From NCBI GenBank assembly GCA_015065215.1, contig SVQT01000016.1, positions 1-39,401 on the forward strand: a stretch of 39,401 nucleotides of DNA, given 5' to 3'. The position numbers and the translations under genes are program-made. This DNA comes from Oscillospiraceae bacterium. GTDB lineage: Bacteria > Bacillota > Clostridia > Oscillospirales > CAG-272. Below are positions 9,277-17,197 of the stretch, piece after piece. How positions within the stretch are numbered: the stretch's first letter is position 1; each line of letters starts with the position of its first letter. The notes below the pieces were generated by a model. The model worked only from the letters and a program-made list of their open reading frames with translations. It made no database searches and was not told where the DNA came from.

Positions 9277-10482
9277 ATGAGTTTTTCTTTAAAACAGCAT
9301 AGCCTGCTGCGTGAAAGCCGCCGCCCGCTTGCCTATTCGGTATCCTTTCCGGATCCCACTGTGCTCACCGGTGTGAGAGAGGATATGGCGGTAGGCATGG
9401 TGGCCAATGTCGCCATTGGCGACAATGTGATTGTGCGCAACGATTTTGACAGAGTCCCTATTTTCCAGCGGCCGATTTTCAATGCGACCTGGGATGGCGG
9501 AAAGGGGCGTTGGGTGGATTTTGTCGCCCGCGGTGAGCCGGGCTTTACGTATCATCCATCCGACCCTTACCGTGAGGTAATCTATCGCTGTCAGCCCTTT
9601 TGGTATCAGATAGAGCTGCGGGAGGGAACCGGCCCTGCCAGGGTCTCTGTTTCGCCGTACCCCTTGGAGGGGTATACCTTGGCGCCAATGTTCCCCAATG
9701 AGCGGGACTATATCTACCGTCCTGTTTTTGAAATGAGCGTGGGGAAGGACAATTTGCCGCATTCCCGTTCCAACCAGTGGGCGTTTCGCGGCAAAGGCTT
9801 GAGCGAAATTATGCAGTATGTAGCCGCTTATGATCCCCGTGCCAGAGTTGAGAGCGTTTTTGACTGGTTCAGTGACGCGCTGCTGTTGCTGGTGGAGTTT
9901 GCCACATGGGATCTTGCCTCGTATATGAGAGGGAACTTCACGCGCGAGGTCACCACTGGCTTAGGGGTTACTCACACCATTGCAAGCTCGGGATGCCTCC
10001 TGGACGGCGCGCCCATTGTGTGGCGCGGCAAAGAGAACGCTTGGCAAAATGTTTGCTCCTTCCTTTGTGATATTTTAATCCAAAAGCATATCGCCGCGGA
10101 TGGCAGCTATACCACCACCATTTGCCACCTGCCAGATCTGAAATATTTTGACGGCACCATCAATGAGCATTATGTAGAGATCGCCCCTTATTTTTCCAAT
10201 ATTATCAGAGGTCAATTCCCAGTTGGCGGCTTTGATATGAAAAAAGGCGTTTTCTATCCTTCCAGCGGCATTACGGGGGATACGGCCATCAAATCCTATG
10301 CCTATATCCAAAGCCAGCTGGGCGAGGAGTTTCCCATTGTGGTTGGTGTTGGCGGCGGTACCAGTTCGCAAATGCTCCCAGCTGATGTGAACGGTTCGCC
10401 CTTCCATTGGGAGGCTGTGCAAAAAGAGCAGTCCAGAGAGCAAAATTTTGGCGCCAGACTGATTTTGGACGAGGCGCTGTAA
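9277..10482 (+). CDS. Phage tail/adhesin-like protein with putative C-type-lectin-like C-terminal region
   Basis: Downstream of the BppU-like gene with a 5-bp gap; DWFSDALLLLVEFATWDLASYMRG and terminal FGARLILDEAL resemble CLec-type phage tail adhesins. Confidence 0.5.
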   Translation: MSFSLKQHSLLRESRRPLAYSVSFPDPTVLTGVREDMAVGMVANVAIGDNVIVRNDFDRVPIFQRPIFNATWDGGKGRWVDFVARGEPGFTYHPSDPYREVIYRCQPFWYQIELREGTGPARVSVSPYPLEGYTLAPMFPNERDYIYRPVFEMSVGKDNLPHSRSNQWAFRGKGLSEIMQYVAAYDPRARVESVFDWFSDALLLLVEFATWDLASYMRGNFTREVTTGLGVTHTIASSGCLLDGAPIVWRGKENAWQNVCSFLCDILIQKHIAADGSYTTTICHLPDLKYFDGTINEHYVEIAPYFSNIIRGQFPVGGFDMKKGVFYPSSGITGDTAIKSYAYIQSQLGEEFPIVVGVGGGTSSQMLPADVNGSPFHWEAVQKEQSREQNFGARLILDEAL

Positions 10483-10501
10483 AAATACGAAGCGAGGCTG
10501 A

Positions 10502-10676
10502 GCACACCTGCCACGTGGCAGGTGTGCAGTGATATAAATCCCTTGCGGGATTGGCGATATTCCCTTTGAGAGCGATATTTGCCTATGACAAGCGATATGT
10601 GCTGTGGGGCGTAGGGGGGATTTATATCATATCGCAACCGAATGAAATGAGGTTGTATTGCATCGGGGCGCAAGCG
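10502..10676. repeat. Degenerate multi-hairpin palindromic intergenic element
   Basis: 26-bp perfect palindrome gcacacctgccacgtggcaggtgtgc (10502-10527), followed by 12-bp inverted repeat gatataaatccc (10531-10542)/gggatttatatc (10617-10628) enclosing three gcgatat repeats. Confidence 0.7.
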
Positions 10677-10856
10677 AAGATATAGCGCGTTTGCGGAGCA
10701 AACATATAAAGGGCATTTGTGACCACAAACGCAGTGCTTGTTCAAGTAAAGAGGACCGGAGAACGCAAAGGTTGTTATCCTTAACGGAAAAATAACCCGA
10801 AATCGAATAGGACTTGAAAAGGCTACCATTCCAACAATACGATATGAAATTATTTC

Positions 10857-10896
10857 AAAAGGAAGTGGATATGAGCCTTCACAACCACTTCCTTTT
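10857..10896 (+). terminator. Terminator-like hairpin at left edge of AT-rich island
   Basis: aaaaggaagtgg ... ccacttcctttt stem followed by T. Confidence 0.65.
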
Positions 10897-10930
10897 TAGA
10901 AAATGAATCTCGTTTAAATTAGGCCAAAAG

Positions 10931-10959
10931 TTGACTTTTTGTTTTGAAAATGGTATAAT
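10931..10959 (+). promoter_or_regulatory. Sigma70 promoter P1
   Basis: TTGACT - 17 nt - TATAAT. Confidence 0.7.
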
Positions 10960-11055
10960 AATTGTGAAAGAAAAGGAAAACTCTCGTTTGTTCGGTGTGA
11001 TTTTCATCAGTTGATAACAAAAACACATAAATTTAAAATATGTCTCTTTAAAGTC

Positions 11056-11084
11056 TTGATTTTTGGGAGAAAATATGTTATAAT
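11056..11084 (+). promoter_or_regulatory. Sigma70 promoter P2 of three-gene operon
   Basis: TTGATT - 17 nt - TATAAT, ~83 nt upstream of the 11167 ATG. Confidence 0.7.
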
Positions 11085-11166
11085 GTCTCATCTGTCGTGC
11101 GAAACAATATGTTACTTTCATCGTATACTAGTGTTGGCTAACAAAATGAAAAGAGGTTATGATTAA

Positions 11167-11382
11167 ATGAGAAAAACAACACAATCCCCCACAAAAGGAT
11201 TGACAATCCAAGAAACAGATAACTACAATGATGTAAATTTGGCTGCCTTGGATGCCCATATTGAACGGTCGCTTACTGGTACTGCGCGCCAAGTATATAC
11301 TTTAATCCAAGTTAATGCTCCGTGCAAAGTAACAGTTACCGAAAAAAGCCAAAAAAAGTTGGCGAAAGTTGTATTAAGCTAA
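11167..11382 (+). CDS. Hypothetical protein, 71 aa, first gene of AT-rich operon
   Basis: RBS-like aaaagagg upstream; two promoters in front; continues into downstream ORF with 4-nt gap. No family recognised. Confidence 0.6.
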   Translation: MRKTTQSPTKGLTIQETDNYNDVNLAALDAHIERSLTGTARQVYTLIQVNAPCKVTVTEKSQKKLAKVVLS

Positions 11383-11386
11383 TAAA

Positions 11387-12124
11387 ATGAGCAATCAGTT
11401 TGTCTTCCTAAGTCCTGTGTCAGTGTACGATGATAAGATTTTTACCCAAAAAAGGGCGACAGAATGGAAGCAACATATTCGAACGGCATATAATGTTATA
11501 TATCGTGGCTTGTTTGACAAGTTGGATAATTCAACAAAAGTTCGTTTTTTTGTGTGCAAATCTTTGGTAGATGAAGTTGTCGTTGATGCCATTATAGGCA
11601 TGCGAAAAATCATTGATAGTAGATATAATTCCATAGAAGATCCGAATTCTTTTAAGATTATTTCTTATTTGACTTATTGGTGGTTGAGGCACAAACCTGT
11701 AAGCATACATTACGGAAAAGACTTTTGCCTTGAGGACATAAAATTGAGCCCTACTCCCGAACTATCTGCAATGTCAGAGGAAAAGCGTGAGGAAGAAAGG
11801 CAAAAGGTCGTTTGGCAATTAAAACATATCAACGAGTTGATTGCGGTACAGATGTCTTTAACCTATATATTCGATTTTGAAAATCGCATATGTGACAATG
11901 CTTCTTGTAAAAGAGTGAAAAGGAAAGAAAAAGACAAATTCTGCTTTGAAACTTTCGATGAAATGCAGGAAGTTATAGTGAAAAAACTAACATATTACTT
12001 TTGTTATCGTACCGTAGCGCCCAAAATAATTGAGCATATTTTAGAAGGTTATACTTTTCATCCTGCTTGGGGATTAACTGGTTCACAATGGGCTAGTGCA
12101 AAAGTTGAAGGTGACGCACCGTGA
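11387..12124 (+). CDS. Hypothetical protein, 245 aa, unknown family
   Basis: AT-rich single ORF starting 4 nt after upstream stop; contains CDNASCKRVKRKEKDKFC cysteine cluster. No family recognised. Confidence 0.75.
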   Translation: MSNQFVFLSPVSVYDDKIFTQKRATEWKQHIRTAYNVIYRGLFDKLDNSTKVRFFVCKSLVDEVVVDAIIGMRKIIDSRYNSIEDPNSFKIISYLTYWWLRHKPVSIHYGKDFCLEDIKLSPTPELSAMSEEKREEERQKVVWQLKHINELIAVQMSLTYIFDFENRICDNASCKRVKRKEKDKFCFETFDEMQEVIVKKLTYYFCYRTVAPKIIEHILEGYTFHPAWGLTGSQWASAKVEGDAP

Positions 12125-12441
12125 GAGAAAAGAAAAATTTTGAATTGAGTTTTGTTGTAATCTTCTTTATTTTGGCAGGAATTGGATTATTAATCGCCCT
12201 CGCGTCTGCTATATTATTTTTGATTGGAAACGATTGTGCTGGCGCTGTTGGTATAGTATCAACAATTGTGTCTATCGTTTTAAGCGCAATATCAATGGCA
12301 TATACATATATTTCGGGAGTTCAGACTTTAACAACAATTAGAGATTTAAAAAGACAGAATGATGCCTTGGTAGAGGAAATTACCAACGAACGTAGCGAAG
12401 ACAACTACAATGAAATCAGCGAAGAGAATGCTTTTGGGTAA
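12121..12441 (+). CDS. Hypothetical small membrane protein (two predicted TM helices, cytosolic coiled tail)
   Basis: GTG start overlaps the upstream TGA stop (GTGA); hydrophobic segments FVVIFFILAGIGLLIALASAILFLI and GIVSTIVSIVLSAISMAYTYI, then a charged tail. Confidence 0.7.
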   Translation: MREKKNFELSFVVIFFILAGIGLLIALASAILFLIGNDCAGAVGIVSTIVSIVLSAISMAYTYISGVQTLTTIRDLKRQNDALVEEITNERSEDNYNEISEENAFG

Positions 12442-12447
12442 CACCAT

Positions 12448-12488
12448 AAAAAAGTCATTACGGAAGTGATTCTGTAATGACTTTTTTT
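12448..12488 (+). terminator. Rho-independent terminator of the three-gene operon
   Basis: aaaaaagtcattac-ggaagtgattct-gtaatgacttttttt. Confidence 0.85.
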
Positions 12489-12696
12489 GTTGAAGCTACA
12501 AGCGAAAAGCGGAAGGCAAAACGCCTTCCGCTTATACACCGACACAAATTCTCTGTTAAGCACAACAGAGCAAAGCTCTCTGTCCTTTTTTCTGTCCGTA
12601 GGCATTATTCAATCTTATGCCGCGCCGCCGCGGGCGCGCCGATTTGTCACAGATATGCCGCGAACGTTTTTTGCCGTGATGCGCTTGCGCCGGCGA

Positions 12697-14535
12697 TTAT
12701 TTTTGCTGCATGGCGCGTCTGAGGCGCATGGTCTCCTTCATGCGCAGTTCGGTATTCAAAATCTTTTTGCGCAGTCTGATCGACTTGGGTGTGACCTCGA
12801 TCAATTCATCGTCGGTGATGAACTCAATGGCCTCCTCCAGTGAGAAGATGACCGGCGGGGTCAGCAGCAGCTTTTCGTCGGCACCCTTCGAGCGGATGGC
12901 TGTCAGCTTCTTTTCATCGCAGGGATTGAGCGCAATATCGTCATTTTTGGGATTCTCGCCCACGATCATGCCCTCATAGACCTCGGTCTGGGGGCCGACA
13001 AACAGATTGCCGCGCTCCTGGCAGTGGAAGAGGCCGTAGCGTGTGGTAACACCGGCTTTAGAGGCCACCAACGCGCCGGTAAAGCGCATGGGGATCTCGC
13101 CGCGATAGGGCTGATAGCTGTCAAAAATGGTGTTGATCACACCCTCGCCGTGGGTGGCGGTCATAAACTCAGAGCGATAGCCAATCAGGCAGCGGGAGGG
13201 GATCAGATATTCAATACGGGTACGGTCACCGATCGGGTTCATTTCCAAAAGGTCACCCTTGCGCTGTCCCAGCTTTTCTACAACCGGGCCGACAAATTCC
13301 TGGGGAACATCCAGCAGTACCTTCTCAAAGGGCTCGCACTTGACGCCGTCAATATCACGGTAGAGCACGCGGGGGTTAGAGCAGCAAAGCTCATATCCCT
13401 CACGGCGCATATTTTCGATCAGGATCGAGAGATGCATTTCGCCGCGGCCCGCTACCTGGAACTCATCGGTGGTCTCGCCATCCGATACGCGCAGTGACAT
13501 ATCGCGTAAGGTTTCCCGGTAAAGCCGCTCACGGAGCTGGCGGGAGGTCACGAATTTGCCCTCCTTGCCGGCAAGCGGACTGGTGTTGACCGCAAAGGTC
13601 ATTTCCATGGTGGGCTCACTGACCTTAACGAATTCCAGCGGCTCCACGCAGGCGGTGGAGGTCACGGTATCGCCGATCGAAATATCGCCGGCGCCCGAGA
13701 AGCAGACAATATCGCCCATTTTGGCGCTCTCTACCGGTACGCGGACCAGCCCGTCAATCTGATAGATCGAAACGATCTTGGTCATTTTGGGGGCGGCGTC
13801 AGAGTGATAGTTGCAGATCATGGCGGTCTGATTTTGCTTTAGGGTGCCGCGCTCAATACGGCCGATGCCAATGCGGCCCACATAGTCGTTATAGTCGATC
13901 GAGGAGACCAGTAGCTGTAGCTCGCCGTTCTCGTCACCCACGGGGCAGGGGATATAGTCCAGAACGGTATCAAAAAGAGGGGTCAGATCCACACCCTCCT
14001 CGTCCGCTGAGCGGGTGGCGGTGCCGGCACGGCCGGAGCAGTAAAGCATGGGGCTGTCCAACTGCTCGTCGGTGGCGTTCAGATCCATCAAAAGCTCCAG
14101 AATTTCATCCTCCACCTGGCCAAGGCGGGCGTCAGGCTTGTCGATCTTGTTGATGACCACAATGACACGGTGGTTCAGCTCTAGGGCACGCTGTAGGACA
14201 AAGCGGGTCTGGGGCATGGGTCCCTCGGCCGCGTCTACCAGCAAAATAACACCGTTGACCATTTTGAGGATGCGTTCTACCTCGCCGCCAAAGTCTGCGT
14301 GGCCGGGGGTATCGATGATGTTGATCTTCACATCCTTATAGTGCACGGCGGTGTTCTTGGCCAGAATGGTAATGCCGCGCTCCTTTTCAATGTCGCCCGA
14401 GTCCATCACGCGGGTTACCGTTTCCTGGTTTTCACGGTAGATGCCGCCTTGCTTTAGCATTTGGTCTACCAGCGTGGTCTTGCCGTGGTCAACGTGGGCG
14501 ATGATTGCCACATTGCGCAGATCCTCTCTCAACAT
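12697..14535 (-). CDS. typA: Translational GTPase TypA/BipA
   Basis: NVAIIAHVDHGKTTLVD, DTPGHADFGGEVER, NKIDKPDAR; full-length 612 aa with TypA C-terminal region. Confidence 0.97.
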   Translation of the reverse strand: MLREDLRNVAIIAHVDHGKTTLVDQMLKQGGIYRENQETVTRVMDSGDIEKERGITILAKNTAVHYKDVKINIIDTPGHADFGGEVERILKMVNGVILLVDAAEGPMPQTRFVLQRALELNHRVIVVINKIDKPDARLGQVEDEILELLMDLNATDEQLDSPMLYCSGRAGTATRSADEEGVDLTPLFDTVLDYIPCPVGDENGELQLLVSSIDYNDYVGRIGIGRIERGTLKQNQTAMICNYHSDAAPKMTKIVSIYQIDGLVRVPVESAKMGDIVCFSGAGDISIGDTVTSTACVEPLEFVKVSEPTMEMTFAVNTSPLAGKEGKFVTSRQLRERLYRETLRDMSLRVSDGETTDEFQVAGRGEMHLSILIENMRREGYELCCSNPRVLYRDIDGVKCEPFEKVLLDVPQEFVGPVVEKLGQRKGDLLEMNPIGDRTRIEYLIPSRCLIGYRSEFMTATHGEGVINTIFDSYQPYRGEIPMRFTGALVASKAGVTTRYGLFHCQERGNLFVGPQTEVYEGMIVGENPKNDDIALNPCDEKKLTAIRSKGADEKLLLTPPVIFSLEEAIEFITDDELIEVTPKSIRLRKKILNTELRMKETMRLRRAMQQK

Positions 14536-14666
14536 ACTGCTTTACCTCACAATTTACAAATTTCTTCAAACAAACATATATTATATCACTTTTTTGCGTT
14601 TTTGCCAATAGGGAGAGCGACAATTTTTTTGAAAAACAAGATTTTTTTGTTGTTGTAATTGACGGG

Positions 14667-14708
14667 AAAAAGGCACCCGCGGCAATTGCTTGCCGCGGGT
14701 GCCTTTTT
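14667..14708. terminator. Rho-independent terminator
   Basis: aaaaaggcacccgcggcaa-ttgc-ttgccgcgggtgccttttt. Confidence 0.8.
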
Positions 14709-14814
14709 GCTTGTAGCCTTTAGGGCAGATCAACCGGCACTTGAAGTGGCGGTTGTGCTTTTTAAAAGAGATCGTGATCGGCGGCACCCTGTCAAAGCGG
14801 GCCCGCCCTGGCGG

Positions 14815-14970
14815 TTATGTGTCGGTTGGCTCCTTCTTTTTGCGTGGGCAACGCTTTTGCTGCTCTTTGTCACGCAGGATGCGGGCAAGATTTTTGGTGG
14901 CCAGCTTTAGCTCCACGGCGCTTTTGTCGGGGTTGGGGGTGATTTTTTTGGTGGGCTGCTTGCGGTTCAT
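14815..14970 (-). CDS. Small basic protein, 51 aa, hypothetical (absent from the supplied ORF track)
   Basis: Reverse strand: MNRKQPTKKITPNPDKSAVELKLATKNLARILRDKEQQKRCPRKKKEPTDT*; strong SD ggagg 8-9 nt upstream (ccacggaggaagcaaaaaATG). Confidence 0.6.
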   Translation of the reverse strand: MNRKQPTKKITPNPDKSAVELKLATKNLARILRDKEQQKRCPRKKKEPTDT

Positions 14971-15130
14971 TTTTTGCTTCCTCCGTGGATTTGATACATG
15001 CCTATTATACCCTTAAAAAAGGCAACCGTCAACGGGTTCGGCAAAAAGTTACAAAACATTCGCAAATCTTACAATCTGGCCGAAGTGTAAGAAAACGCCA
15101 ATTTCTTTGCCAATTTCTTTTGATTGGCGA

Positions 15131-15159
15131 TTGACAAAAAAAGCGTTTTATGGTATAAT
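15131..15159 (+). promoter_or_regulatory. Sigma70 promoter of the glycyl radical enzyme operon
   Basis: TTGACA - 17 nt - TATAAT, consensus hexamers and spacing. Confidence 0.85.
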
Positions 15160-15173
15160 GGCATTATCGTTAA

Positions 15174-15201
15174 TGTGCGATCGAAACATATGGTTCGCAC
15201 A
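15174..15201 (+). promoter_or_regulatory. Putative operator downstream of the -10 box
   Basis: Inverted repeat tgtgcga ... tcgcaca with inner cgaa/ttcg. Confidence 0.5.
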
Positions 15202-15214
15202 GAAAGGAAACGCA

Positions 15215-17188
15215 ATGAACGAAAAACTGTATTCCTTTATTTTGAACAAAAAACATAGGGCCTTCCGTCACGAGGTTGACCGGGATTTTGCCACCGCCTT
15301 TTCCGCCGCGGGAACCCCGTATGCCGAGCGGATCACGGCCCGGTTTGAAGAGCTGATGGCGGCACAGGAGCCCCATATTTTGGAAGGGGAGCAGATCGTG
15401 CTGCTTCGCACCACCGCAAAGACCCCCGATGTGCTGACCGAGGCGGAGTGGGAGGCTTATCGTGCCGAGCACGGCTATGTGCATGAGCTGGGATATACCT
15501 CTAATCTTTGCGGTGACTATGCCGGTATCATTGCCGCCGGTCTGGATGCGATCCGTGAAACCGCGGATGCCTATGGCAAGCGTGAGATCGACGCTATCTT
15601 TGCCCTTTGTGACCGTTACATTGCCGAGGCGGAACACCTGGGGCGGCATGATGTTGTGGAGGTGCTGCGGCAGATTCCTCACAAGGGTGCCAGGACCTTG
15701 CGTGAGGCGTTGCAGTTTTTCCGCATTCTGCATTTCTCGCTTTGGCTGGAGGGGTGCTATCACAATACGGTAGGTCGTTTTGACCAGTACATGTACCCCT
15801 ATTTTGCGGGGGATCTTGCCACGGGGCGCCTCTCTGAGGCCGAAGCGGAGGCTTTGGTGGAGGATTTCTTCCTTTCCTTTAACAAGGATAGCGACCTTTA
15901 CCCCGGTGTACAGCAGGGTGACAACGGCCAGAGCATGGTGCTGGGCGGCTGTAACGCCGCGGGGGAGGACTGCTTCAACGCGCTGTCCGCCATTTGCCTG
16001 CGTGCCAGCAAAAAGCTTTTGATGATCGACCCCAAGATCAATTTGCGTGTATCGAAAAAGACCCCCATCGAGGTCTATCGCCTGGGCAGCGAGCTGACCA
16101 AGGCCGGCCTTGGCTTTCCCCAGTACAGCAACGACGATGTGGTGATCCCCGCCCTGAAGGCGATGGGTTATGCCCACGAGGATGCCTGTGACTATGTGGT
16201 TGCCGCTTGTTGGGAGTTCATTATTCCCAAATACGGCTATGAAATTGTCAATGCCGGCGCGCTCAATTTCCCGGCTGTGGTCAGCAAGGTAATTGAGGAA
16301 AAGCTGCCCAACGCTATGAGTTTTGAGGGCTTTATGGAAGATGTGGATGCCGCCGTGAAGCGTGAGGCCACCGCTATGACCGCCATGAAATCGGCGGCGC
16401 CCTTCCTGCCCTCCCCCTTGATGGATCTGCTGATTACCGAGCGCCGTTACCGCAACTTCGGCTTCCACGGTACCGGTATCGCCTCCGCGGCGGATGCGTT
16501 GGCGGCGGTGAACACCCATGTTTTTGAGAAAAAGGATGTTACGGTCGAAAGACTGCTGGCCGGTCTTGCGAGTGACTTTGCCACCGACCCCGATTTGCTC
16601 CGCTTGCTTCGCTATGAATCCCCCAAAATGGGCTGCGATAACGATGCGGTTGACAGCCTGGCTGTCCGCCTATTGGATGACTATGCTGACGGCCTTGCCG
16701 GGCACAAAAACGCGTACGGCGGCATCTACCGCGCCGGTACCGGCACCGCCATGTATTATCTGTGGCACGCCGCTGAGGTGGGCGCCACCGCAGACGGACG
16801 CCGCCGCGGAGAGCCCTTCGGCACCAATTTCTCCCCCAATCTGTTCGCCAAGATCGACGGCCCGACCTCGGTGGTCCGCTCCTTTACCAAGCCGCACACC
16901 GATAGGGTGTGCAACGGCGGTCCGCTGACGCTGGAGTTTGCCGCCTCGATGTTCAAAGCGCCTGACAGCATTGATAAGCTGGCCGAGCTGGTACGCTTCT
17001 TCGTGCGCAAGGGCGGACATCAGCTACAGCTCAACGCCGTGAATGCCGACAAGATGAGGGCGGCGCAAATGCACCCAGAGCAGTACGCCCAATTGGTGGT
17101 GCGCATCTGGGGCTGGAGCGCGTATTTCGTGGAGCTGGATAAAGAGTATCAGGATCACGTCATCGCCCGTCAGGAATATACCGTTTGA
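15215..17188 (+). CDS. Glycyl radical enzyme (pyruvate formate-lyase-like superfamily, non-PFL type)
   Basis: C-terminal VVRIWGWSAYFVELDKEYQDHVIARQEYTV contains the glycyl radical motif; AACWEF is the candidate catalytic Cys with Glu at +2; next gene is a GRE activase. Start moved from 15107 to 15215 (agaaaggaaacgcaATG). Confidence 0.92.
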   Translation: MNEKLYSFILNKKHRAFRHEVDRDFATAFSAAGTPYAERITARFEELMAAQEPHILEGEQIVLLRTTAKTPDVLTEAEWEAYRAEHGYVHELGYTSNLCGDYAGIIAAGLDAIRETADAYGKREIDAIFALCDRYIAEAEHLGRHDVVEVLRQIPHKGARTLREALQFFRILHFSLWLEGCYHNTVGRFDQYMYPYFAGDLATGRLSEAEAEALVEDFFLSFNKDSDLYPGVQQGDNGQSMVLGGCNAAGEDCFNALSAICLRASKKLLMIDPKINLRVSKKTPIEVYRLGSELTKAGLGFPQYSNDDVVIPALKAMGYAHEDACDYVVAACWEFIIPKYGYEIVNAGALNFPAVVSKVIEEKLPNAMSFEGFMEDVDAAVKREATAMTAMKSAAPFLPSPLMDLLITERRYRNFGFHGTGIASAADALAAVNTHVFEKKDVTVERLLAGLASDFATDPDLLRLLRYESPKMGCDNDAVDSLAVRLLDDYADGLAGHKNAYGGIYRAGTGTAMYYLWHAAEVGATADGRRRGEPFGTNFSPNLFAKIDGPTSVVRSFTKPHTDRVCNGGPLTLEFAASMFKAPDSIDKLAELVRFFVRKGGHQLQLNAVNADKMRAAQMHPEQYAQLVVRIWGWSAYFVELDKEYQDHVIARQEYTV

Positions 17189-17197
17189 TCAAAAAGT

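Noticed and set aside
10330-10830. Diversity-generating retroelement (VR/TR/RT)
   Set aside because: No template-repeat copy of the putative variable region downstream and no reverse transcriptase ORF in the window; kept only as a genome-wide check.
10879-11121. 80-aa minus-strand ORF in the AT-rich island leader
   Set aside because: Spans both forward promoters; composition and lack of RBS suggest chance.
12477-12843. Plus-strand ORFs downstream of the AT-rich operon
   Set aside because: They start within the terminator and run antisense into typA; no RBS or family signal.
15107-15214. N-terminal extension of the GRE ORF in the ORF track
   Set aside because: Covers the promoter and operator; the ATG at 15215 has a good SD and gives a sensible N-terminus.
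15170-16519. 449-aa minus-strand ORF opposite the GRE gene
   Set aside because: Antisense artefact of a GC-rich coding gene; no domain motifs.
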